The translations under genes and the position numbers were made by a program. 5,070 nucleotides of DNA. Origin: Bacteroidota bacterium. GTDB taxonomy: Bacteria > Bacteroidota > Bacteroidia > SXHM01. The DNA lies in NCBI GenBank assembly GCA_005773695.1, contig SXHM01000060.1:1-5070 (forward strand). Reading direction: 5' to 3'. Positions within the stretch are counted from its first letter, which is position 1. The number at the start of each line of letters is the position of its first letter. The notes under the pieces are model-generated. The model was not told where the DNA came from, searched no databases, and saw nothing but the letters and a program-made list of their open reading frames with translations. Below, piece after piece: positions 1-5,070 of this stretch.

Positions 1-274
1 ACACAAAACCTATTTCTTTATTTCTGATTTCGGCAAGGTCATTATCCTTAAGCTTACTTACGTCTGTTCCATTCAGTACATAGCTTCCGGCAGTTGGCGT
101 ATCAAGGCAACCCAGAATATTCATGAGTGTTGATTTTCCAGAACCGGAAGGCCCCATAAGCGCCACATATTCGTTCTTATTGATGTTTATGGAAACATCG
201 TTCAGGGCTTTTACCAGTTCGGTTCCAATGGTATAGTGCCGTGCTATGTGTGTTATTTTTATTATATTTTCCAA
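1..274 (-). CDS. ABC transporter ATP-binding protein, LolD/MacB-like (N-terminal part)
   Basis: This is the first 91 residues of an ABC-type ATPase; the rest lies beyond the left edge. It would hydrolyse ATP on the cytoplasmic side to drive a membrane partner that is not in the window. The sequence shows a first beta strand and A-loop region (ARHYTIG, about residues 11-17), then VALMGPSGSGKSTLMNILG with Walker A at residues 41-49, then GCLDTPTAGSYVLNG and the IRNKEIGFV segment that normally leads into the Q-loop. The run MNILGCLDTPTAG and the IRNKxIGFV ending are typical of the LolD/MacB/FtsE-like group that serves lipoprotein release or MacAB/FtsX-type permeases. The start is taken as TTG (274-272) because an in-frame TAA lies three codons upstream and no ATG or GTG fits before the conserved region. 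Family assignment is firm; the transported substrate cannot be told. Confidence 0.9.
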   Translation of the reverse strand, partial: MENIIKITHIARHYTIGTELVKALNDVSININKNEYVALMGPSGSGKSTLMNILGCLDTPTAGSYVLNGTDVSKLKDNDLAEIRNKEIGFV

Positions 275-292
275 GGAGGATTTTTAGTGCTG

Positions 293-300
293 CGAAGGTA
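293..300 (-). promoter_or_regulatory. Candidate -7 promoter box for the ABC ATPase gene
   Basis: Read on the minus strand this is TACCTTCG, one mismatch from the Bacteroidota -7 consensus TAnnTTTG. It ends 18 bases before the TTG start codon, which would give a short leader. A weak TTTC lies 15 bases upstream, closer than the usual spacing of about 20 for a -33 TTTG element, so the upstream half is not convincing. The position fits, but an eight-base match is weak evidence alone. Confidence 0.35.
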
Positions 301-346
301 AAAAATAAACACGCTGAAATCATGGCATAATTATTAGAATAAGAAG

Positions 347-405
347 TTGCCACTTATTCACAGATTTTTTGAATTATTTGGTTCTAATCTGTGAATCTGT
401 GGCAA
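347..405. repeat. Long imperfect palindrome in the divergent intergenic region
   Basis: The left arm 347-366 and right arm 386-405 are reverse complements at 18 of 20 positions, enclosing a 19-base AT-rich loop. The inner 11 bases, ATTCACAGATT against AATCTGTGAAT, pair perfectly; a two-base mismatch follows; then TTGCCAC pairs with GTGGCAA. The right arm read in reverse also contains CACAGATT twice in tandem. From memory, palindromes opening with GCCAC and closing with GTGGC around short ACAGATT-like repeats are common between genes in Bacteroidota; membership of such a family is inferred here, not shown. It lies between two divergent start codons, so it is not placed as an ordinary transcription terminator, and it ends just before the putative promoter of the SPOR gene. 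Confidence 0.75.
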
Positions 406-426
406 AGTTTGCTTTGGTTTTAGTTT

Positions 427-434
427 TACCTTTG
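427..434 (+). promoter_or_regulatory. Candidate -7 promoter box for the SPOR-domain gene
   Basis: TACCTTTG matches the Bacteroidota -7 consensus TAnnTTTG fully and ends 14 bases before the ATG at 449. TTTG at 408-411 could serve as the -33 element, but the spacing of 15 bases is shorter than the usual 20 or so. If used, transcription would begin about nine bases before the start codon, directly beyond the palindrome at 347-405. Confidence 0.5.
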
Positions 435-448
435 CGCCAATCATAATT

Positions 449-847
449 ATGAACAGCAAAAAAATTATTTTCATATTTCTGTTGCTTGTTGCCCGAACCT
501 GTTGCTTTGCACAAGTAAACGTTGTTGCCGACCCAAAAATTGATTTGCTGGTTGAAAAACATGTAAAAGTTAATTCCGAAGGCAAAGGTTTTCCCGGTTT
601 CAGGGTTCAGATTTTTTCTGACTCAGGAAACGGTGCCCGTGAACGTGCCAATGAAAAACGTTCTTCTTTTGTTACAAAATACCCTGATGTACCTGCTTAC
701 CTTGATTTTAATAATCCTAATTTTATTGTGCGTGTGGGCGATTTCCGCACTAAGCTGGAAGCCCGCAAATTTCTGAACAGCATTAATGTAGAGTTTCCTT
801 ATGCCTTTGTGCGCAAAGACATGATACAGCCGCCACCTATTGAATAA
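449..847 (+). CDS. Small exported SPOR-domain protein
   Basis: A 132-residue protein with a clear signal peptide: MNSKK, then a hydrophobic core (IIFIFLLLVA), then CCFAQ, with likely signal peptidase I cleavage after Ala21. The mature part (about 111 residues) has a short linker and one SPOR-type domain at about residues 50-124. It opens with GFRVQIFSDSG, continues through a charged helix with ARERANEKRSSF, and has the typical second half FIVRVGDFRTKLEARKFL. SPOR domains are known to bind peptidoglycan glycan strands lacking stem peptides, often at division sites, so a periplasmic or envelope location is expected. No catalytic domain is present, so it may be a small accessory wall-binding protein. 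The ATG follows an A/T-rich stretch with no Shine-Dalgarno site. The next gene starts 45 bases downstream on the same strand. Domain call is good; specific role unknown. Confidence 0.88.
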   Translation: MNSKKIIFIFLLLVARTCCFAQVNVVADPKIDLLVEKHVKVNSEGKGFPGFRVQIFSDSGNGARERANEKRSSFVTKYPDVPAYLDFNNPNFIVRVGDFRTKLEARKFLNSINVEFPYAFVRKDMIQPPPIE

Positions 848-851
848 TTTT

Positions 852-859
852 TAAATTTG
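852..859 (+). promoter_or_regulatory. Candidate -7 promoter box before the Cys/Met-rich gene
   Basis: TAAATTTG fits the Bacteroidota consensus TAnnTTTG exactly and ends 33 bases before the ATG at 893, giving a leader of about 28 bases. No TTTG is found at the expected -33 position, and the surrounding DNA is AT-rich enough for a chance match. The gene could instead be read through from the SPOR gene 45 bases upstream. Confidence 0.35.
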
Positions 860-892
860 TGTTTCATTATTAACCCTTAAAAACCAAAAGCC

Positions 893-1366
893 ATGTATTT
901 TTTATCTCTCTCGGTAACGTTGTTAGTAATTATTGCTTCGGTTCATCTTCTTGCAAAAGTGCGCAACGAAAATCTTGGAATTCTATCAAAACTGCTTGCA
1001 TATTTTGTATTGCTTACTGCTATTCTAGTTCTTGCCTGCCAACTTTTTCGCGGAGTTGACAAAATGGAAAGAGGAGAAGGAAAATGTAAAAAAGAATGTA
1101 GGATGGAGGGCGACCATCACATGATGATGAAGAAAAAAATGCGTCATGGCGGTGGTGAATGCACTATGACTGCAGACGGGCACAAATGCAAAATGACTGA
1201 AGATGGGAAATGTATTAAAGACTGCACTTGTCCTAAAGGTGAAGATGGCAAATGTAAGGATGAGGGAAAATGCAAAATGGAATGTTGCAACGACAGCGCT
1301 GGAAAAGCCGGCTGCAAAATGCATAAAGAAGTGGAAGTGATTATTAAGGAAGGCGACAAGGAGTAA
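893..1366 (+). CDS. Membrane-anchored Cys/Met/Lys/His-rich protein, possible metal binder
   Basis: I do not recognise this 157-residue protein. Residues 2-21 and about 31-51 form two hydrophobic helices joined by a short loop, AKVRNENLG. From residue 52 on, the chain is a low-complexity polar tail with 12 Cys (65, 69, 90, 99, 107, 111, 113, 121, 127, 131, 132, 141), 10 Met, 5 His and many Lys, Glu, Asp and Gly. Two units recur. GKC (once GHKC) occurs five times, usually after Asp or Glu. C-x-M occurs five times (69-71, 90-92, 99-101, 127-129, 141-143). HHMMM lies at 75-79 and MECC at 129-132. Thiol and thioether ligands in such density suggest binding of soft metals such as Cu(I), Ag(I) or Zn(II), but this is inference. 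Which side of the membrane the tail faces is unclear, because both the loop and the start of the tail are positively charged. The reading frame is open throughout and ATG 893 is preceded by A-rich sequence. The gene follows the SPOR gene and faces mfd. Confidence 0.8.
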   Translation: MYFLSLSVTLLVIIASVHLLAKVRNENLGILSKLLAYFVLLTAILVLACQLFRGVDKMERGEGKCKKECRMEGDHHMMMKKKMRHGGGECTMTADGHKCKMTEDGKCIKDCTCPKGEDGKCKDEGKCKMECCNDSAGKAGCKMHKEVEVIIKEGDKE

Positions 1367-1383
1367 TTTATTCCAGTCTTTTT
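1360..1383 (+). terminator. Weak candidate terminator at the end of the Cys/Met-rich gene
   Basis: GGAGT (1360-1364) can pair with ATTCC (1370-1374), including one G-U pair, around a five-base loop, followed after AGTC by five T (1379-1383). The stem overlaps the stop codon and is short and AT-rich, so termination is plausible but poorly supported. Confidence 0.25.
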
Positions 1384-1468
1384 ATTACCCATCCCGAACC
1401 ATCAAGGGGTATCATTACTCAAATTTAATACTTTTATTCTCTTGTCAAGTCAGGAAGAAGAAGCGCTC

Positions 1469-1486
1469 AGAGCTGCTGATAGCTCT
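1469..1486 (-). terminator. Small stem-loop just after mfd, possible weak terminator
   Basis: AGAGCT (1469-1474) and AGCTCT (1481-1486) are perfect inverted repeats with a six-base loop. In the mfd direction the hairpin begins 11 bases after the stop codon and is followed by GAGCGCTTCTTCTT, pyrimidine-rich but without an unbroken T run. On the plus strand no T run follows. Its placement at the end of mfd is suggestive; strength is low. Confidence 0.3.
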
Positions 1487-1497
1487 ATATGAAAAAC

Positions 1498-4400
1498 CTA
1501 GCTCCCAAGAATCCCCCTCAACCACTTAATCCCATCCACAACCGAAACCACATTCTCAAAACTCAACATCAGCTTATCCCCTTTCTGAGTCATGCGGCAA
1601 TCTTTGCCATGCGTTTGCACATAATTAAGCACCTTCCCAAAAGCATCACTTTGAAAATACGGTGAGTTGGCCGAAGAAATAAAATAGCCAACCAGTTTTT
1701 TGTTCTTCAGGATCAACCGTTCAAAACCAATTTCTTTTGCAATCCATCGCAGGCGAATGGTGTTCAGTAATTCGGTCGCTTCTTTTGGTAAAGGGCCAAA
1801 ACGGTCAATTAAATTTTTCTCAAAAACGATTAATTCATTTTCATTTTCCGTGTCATCCAATTCACGGTAAAGCCCGAGCCTTTCAGTAATATTATTCACA
1901 TAGTCATCGGGAATAAGAATTGCCATATCAGTATCAATCACGCAATCCCTAACATAAGCAAGCTGTTGAATATGCCGGGCTGCATTAGGTTTTCGTTCTT
2001 TCTGTTGAATATCGGTTTCCTGATCTAATTCCAATTTCAATTCCTGTATCGCTTCATCAAGAATTTTATGATACATCTCAAACCCGATGTCAGAAATAAA
2101 TCCGCTTTGCTCTGCACCCAATAAATTCCCTGCTCCGCGAATATCCAGGTCGCGCATCGCAATATTGAAACCGCTGCCCAATTCTGAAAATTCTTCAATC
2201 GCACGCAAACGTTTTTTTGCTTCTGTGCTCAGCATCTCACTTGGCGGAGCCAATAAATAACAGAATGCTTTTTTGTTGGAACGCCCTACCCTGCCTCGCA
2301 TCTGGTGCAGATCGCTCAATCCGAAATACTGTGCGTTATTTATGATGATTGTGTTTGCATTGGAAATATCCAGCCCTGATTCAATAATGGTAGTAGCAAT
2401 CAATACATCTGTTTCACCTTCAATAAATTTCATCATCACATCTTCAAGCTGATGCCCTTCTAATTGTCCGTGTCCAATGCCAACGCGCACATCAGGACAT
2501 AATCTGGAAATCATTCCAGCGACTTCACGGATATTTTCCACACGGTTATTTACAAAAAATACCTGACCGCCTCTGTCAATTTCATAGCGGATTGCATCAC
2601 GGATTGTTTCTTCATTAAACGTATGCACTTCTGTAATTACCGGAAAACGATTCGGAGGTGCTGTATTTATAATTGATAAATCGCGTGCGCCCATCAACGA
2701 AAACTGCAGCGTTCGCGGAATAGGTGTTGCTGTCAGCGTAAGCGTATCCACATTCACACGAAAGGCTTTCAGCTTCTCTTTTACACCAACTCCAAACTTC
2801 TGTTCTTCGTCCACAATCAGCAAACCAAGGTCTTTAAATTTTACATCTTTACTTACGATGCGATGCGTGCCGATGATAATATCAATCTCGCCTTTCTCTA
2901 ATTTTTTCAGAGTTTCCTTTTGTTGTCCTGCAGTTTTAAAACGATTGATATAATCAACACGACAAGGAAAATTTTTCAAACGCTCAGAAAATGTTTTGTA
3001 ATGTTGCAATGCAAGAATAGTTGTGGGAACCAGTATTGCAACCTGCTTACTATCACACACTGCTTTGAATGCGGCACGAATTGCAATCTCCGTTTTTCCG
3101 AAACCAACATCACCGCAAATCAATCTATCCATCGGAAAATTCTGCTCCATGTCCTTCTTAACATCCGCAGTTGATTTTACCTGATCGGGTGTATCTTCAT
3201 AAATAAAACTTGCCTCCAATTCGGTCTGCAAATAATTATCCTGCGAAAACTCAAAACCTTTTTTTGCTCTGCGTTGTGCATACAACTTGATTAAATCCTT
3301 GGCAATGTCTTTAACCTTTGATTTTGTTTTCAGCTTCAAGGCCTGCCATGCAGCTGAACCCAGTTTATTTATTTTCGGCTCTGACCCATCTTTCCCTGAA
3401 TATTTTGCAATACGATGCAAAGAATGAATACTCACATACAGAATATCATTGTCGCGGTAAACAAGGCGGACAGCTTCCTGCATCTTTCCGTTCACATCAA
3501 TTTTTTCAAGCCCAGCAAACTTCCCGATGCCGTGATCTATGTGCGTTACATAGTCGCCCGGATTTAATCCATGCAATTCTTTCAGCGTAAGCGCTTCCTT
3601 TGTTTTCTTAAAACCGGTGCGCAAACGGAAACGGTGATACCGCTCAAAAATCTGGTGGTCGGTGTAAAAACAAATTTTTAAATCGTGGTCGGTGAATCCT
3701 TCCGAAACAGAAACTACCAGTGGAGTAAACTCAGGTTTTTTTTCACCTGCTTTCACAGGCATATCTTCAAAAATGGAATACAAGCGTTCGGCCTGTTTCG
3801 GATTTTCTGCTGCTAACAAATTCTGATAACCTGCTGCGGTATTTTTTCGCAAATGTTCGCCCAGCATCTCAAAGTTCTTGTTGAATGCAGGCTGTGGCGA
3901 AGTATTAAACTCAATCGTTTTTACATCATCAAAATATTCTGCCTGCCCAAATTCTACAACATTGTGTTGGTTAAACTTCTCAATAAAATAATTTCCGCTG
4001 ATATATTTTTCCTCAGGCGGCAAATAATTCAGTTCTGTTTTCAGATTTTCAAAAGCAGTTTTTGCTATCTCTAATTCTGAATCTAAAACTGCAACGGCAC
4101 TTCTTACATCTGTGATCCACACCAGACTTTCAGCCGGAATAAATTCTAAAAACGAAACACGGCTTTCGTGCAACAGGCTTTGTTGCACGTTAGGAAGAAT
4201 AGTGGCCCGTACAAGATTAGCAACCGACAATTGTGTGGAAGGATCAAAGCTACGGATGCTTTCAATCGTATTCCCGAAAAATTCAACACGCAAGGGATAC
4301 TCGCCTGAAAACGAAAACATATCTACAATACCTCCACGCACTGCAAACTGCCCCGGCTGAAATACATAATCCACACGCTCAAAATGATATTCAAACAAAA

Positions 4401-4878
4401 CATCTGTGATGAAATCAATTCCGTGTGTGTCGCCTGTTTTCAAAAGCAGTGTGTTTTTCTCCAGCACTTTTCGTGTTACCACTTTTTCAGAAAGTGCTTC
4501 GGGATAAGTTACAACCGCACGGGCAAAATTCTGATTGAGCTTGTTTAGCGTTTCTGCACGCTCCACCACATTACTATTGTCGGTCTGCTCCTCTTCACTA
4601 TACGGTCTGCGATAGGACATCGGGAAAAACAAAACCTGGTCTTTACCCAGCATCACTTCAATATCATTAAGAAAATAGGCGGCTTCTTCTTTGCCCGGCA
4701 AAATAAAAACATGCGTTTTCGGAATTTGCGAAACAACAGTTGCCGCAGCAAAAGCAGAAAATGAACCGGCAAGATTTTTTATGTGAATGTGCGTAGCATT
4801 CCCTGCCGAAAGCAAATTTATCAGTTCAGCGATGCGCGGATGTTGCGAAAAACAATTCTTTACTGCCCCTAAGTCCAT
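1498..4878 (-). CDS. mfd: Transcription-repair coupling factor Mfd
   Basis: A full-length Mfd of 1126 residues, close to the 1148 of E. coli. Mfd is an ATP-driven DNA translocase that binds RNA polymerase stalled at a lesion, pushes it off and recruits UvrA to begin nucleotide excision repair. Visible parts in order: a UvrB-like N-terminal module, including the UvrA-contacting segment at about 166-218 (QFAVRGGIVDMF and VEFFGNTIESI); a variable linker; the RNA polymerase-interacting CarD-like domain at about 437-495 (GDYVTHIDHGIGKFAGLE); the translocase with Walker A GDVGFGKTE (589-597), motif II DEEQ (690-693), motif III TATPIPRT (716-723) and motif VI QMRGRVGR (859-866); the translocation (TRG) region at about 892-926 (MRDLDIRGAGNLLG); and the C-terminal autoinhibitory domain from about 985. 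All key motifs are intact and the frame is unbroken. The ATG at 4878 gives a normal N-terminus. It lies 36 bases after an epimerase-like gene on the same strand. Confidence 0.98.
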   Translation of the reverse strand: MDLGAVKNCFSQHPRIAELINLLSAGNATHIHIKNLAGSFSAFAAATVVSQIPKTHVFILPGKEEAAYFLNDIEVMLGKDQVLFFPMSYRRPYSEEEQTDNSNVVERAETLNKLNQNFARAVVTYPEALSEKVVTRKVLEKNTLLLKTGDTHGIDFITDVLFEYHFERVDYVFQPGQFAVRGGIVDMFSFSGEYPLRVEFFGNTIESIRSFDPSTQLSVANLVRATILPNVQQSLLHESRVSFLEFIPAESLVWITDVRSAVAVLDSELEIAKTAFENLKTELNYLPPEEKYISGNYFIEKFNQHNVVEFGQAEYFDDVKTIEFNTSPQPAFNKNFEMLGEHLRKNTAAGYQNLLAAENPKQAERLYSIFEDMPVKAGEKKPEFTPLVVSVSEGFTDHDLKICFYTDHQIFERYHRFRLRTGFKKTKEALTLKELHGLNPGDYVTHIDHGIGKFAGLEKIDVNGKMQEAVRLVYRDNDILYVSIHSLHRIAKYSGKDGSEPKINKLGSAAWQALKLKTKSKVKDIAKDLIKLYAQRRAKKGFEFSQDNYLQTELEASFIYEDTPDQVKSTADVKKDMEQNFPMDRLICGDVGFGKTEIAIRAAFKAVCDSKQVAILVPTTILALQHYKTFSERLKNFPCRVDYINRFKTAGQQKETLKKLEKGEIDIIIGTHRIVSKDVKFKDLGLLIVDEEQKFGVGVKEKLKAFRVNVDTLTLTATPIPRTLQFSLMGARDLSIINTAPPNRFPVITEVHTFNEETIRDAIRYEIDRGGQVFFVNNRVENIREVAGMISRLCPDVRVGIGHGQLEGHQLEDVMMKFIEGETDVLIATTIIESGLDISNANTIIINNAQYFGLSDLHQMRGRVGRSNKKAFCYLLAPPSEMLSTEAKKRLRAIEEFSELGSGFNIAMRDLDIRGAGNLLGAEQSGFISDIGFEMYHKILDEAIQELKLELDQETDIQQKERKPNAARHIQQLAYVRDCVIDTDMAILIPDDYVNNITERLGLYRELDDTENENELIVFEKNLIDRFGPLPKEATELLNTIRLRWIAKEIGFERLILKNKKLVGYFISSANSPYFQSDAFGKVLNYVQTHGKDCRMTQKGDKLMLSFENVVSVVDGIKWLRGILGS

Positions 4879-4891
4879 CTCAAAAGAGGCA

Positions 4892-4899
4892 CGAAAATA
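4892..4899 (-). promoter_or_regulatory. Candidate -7 promoter box for mfd
   Basis: On the minus strand this reads TATTTTCG, one mismatch from TAnnTTTG, ending 13 bases before the mfd ATG within the 36-base gap after the epimerase gene. No -33 TTTG is seen at the right distance, so mfd may equally be read through from upstream. Confidence 0.3.
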
Positions 4900-4914
4900 G
4901 GGATTTTGATGATG

Positions 4915-5070
4915 CTATTCTCCGATGATCACCGAAAACTCGCAAGAGAATTTTTCTCCGGGCTGCAGAATTTTACAGTGTTCTTTTTCCGTGAAGTCAA
5001 TCTCCTTCCCTGCATTTTCAGCACAACCGATCCAGGGCTCAATACAGACATAAGGCGCACCTGGTTTTGC
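4915..5070 (-). CDS. Aldose 1-epimerase-like protein (C-terminal part)
   Basis: This is the last 51 residues and TAG stop of a protein whose start lies beyond the right edge. The stretch PYVCIEPWIGCAENAG, then DFTEKEHCKILQPGEKFSCEFSVII, matches the usual end of aldose 1-epimerase (galactose mutarotase) family proteins. There a CIEPW-x-G segment is followed by a KE-x-x-x-L-x-PGE motif and a final beta strand; the form is closest to the LacX-like subgroup. Such enzymes interconvert alpha and beta anomers of sugars in the cytoplasm, but the catalytic His and Glu residues are not all inside the window, so activity and sugar cannot be judged. Four Cys in 51 residues (9, 16, 32, 43 of the fragment) is rather many. 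It precedes mfd by 36 bases and may share its transcript. Confidence 0.85.
   Translation of the reverse strand, partial: AKPGAPYVCIEPWIGCAENAGKEIDFTEKEHCKILQPGEKFSCEFSVIIGE

Noticed and set aside
273..301. Perfect plus-strand AAGGAGG followed by GTG CTG CGA AGG TAA, a four-codon leader-like frame
   Set aside because: It is tiny, overlaps the start of the opposite-strand ABC gene, and the organism does not appear to rely on Shine-Dalgarno sites; best seen as chance.
464..511. Possible lipoprotein signal (Cys18/Cys19) in the SPOR protein
   Set aside because: The bases before Cys give VARTC and ARTCC, which do not fit a lipobox, whereas CFAQ gives a normal signal peptidase I site.
1025..1392. 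Two minus-strand open frames of 99 and 82 codons opposite the Cys/Met-rich gene
   Set aside because: Their Phe-, His-, Ser- and Pro-rich translations are the mirror of the Lys/Glu/Gly/Cys-rich coding strand; no domain or start signal is seen.
1385..1416. TACCC...GGGTA inverted repeat in the convergent junction
   Set aside because: Five base pairs around a loop of about 15 with no following T run; too weak to call.
1489..1665. Plus-strand ATG frame of about 55 codons across the mfd stop
   Set aside because: It lies almost wholly antisense to conserved mfd coding sequence and its translation shows no recognisable feature.
2920..4360. Several plus-strand open frames of 73-90 codons inside mfd
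   Set aside because: All are antisense to intact, conserved mfd domains and have no plausible protein features.
1..5070. CRISPR arrays, tRNA or rRNA genes, insertion sequences, att sites, riboswitches
   Set aside because: No regularly spaced repeats, transposase reading frames, terminal inverted repeats or recognisable RNA folds were found on reading either strand.

Overview
The window looks like a chromosomal segment from a member of the Bacteroidota, with moderately AT-rich DNA. Three things point there: A-rich sequence rather than clear Shine-Dalgarno sites before the start codons, several copies of the Bacteroidota-type -7 promoter box TAnnTTTG, and the style of the proteins (a small secreted SPOR protein ending its signal peptide in FAQ, and a Mfd carrying DEEQ in motif II).

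Layout, left to right. (1) 1-274, minus strand: the N-terminal 91 residues of a LolD/MacB-like ABC transporter ATPase, starting at a TTG codon and cut by the window edge just after Walker A. (2) 275-448: a divergent intergenic region with one -7-like box for each flanking gene and, between them, a long imperfect palindrome (347-405, arms of 20 bases matching at 18). (3) 449-847, plus strand: a small exported SPOR-domain protein. (4) 893-1366, plus strand: an unrecognised protein with two predicted membrane helices and a tail very rich in Cys, Met, Lys and His, built on repeated GKC and C-x-M units. (5) 1367-1497: a convergent junction with only weak stem-loops. (6) 1498-4878, minus strand: a complete, apparently intact mfd gene for the transcription-repair coupling factor (1126 aa), filling two thirds of the window. 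(7) 4915-5070, minus strand: the C-terminal 51 residues of an aldose 1-epimerase-like protein, ending 36 bases before the mfd start and possibly co-transcribed with it.

Most of the window is housekeeping: DNA repair, envelope and sugar metabolism genes with no obvious shared pathway. No phage, insertion sequence, CRISPR array, tRNA or rRNA is seen. The two items worth a second look are the Cys/Met-rich membrane protein, a candidate soft-metal binder of unknown family, and the palindrome between the divergent genes, which resembles a dispersed intergenic repeat. I see no clear evidence of a new multi-gene system.
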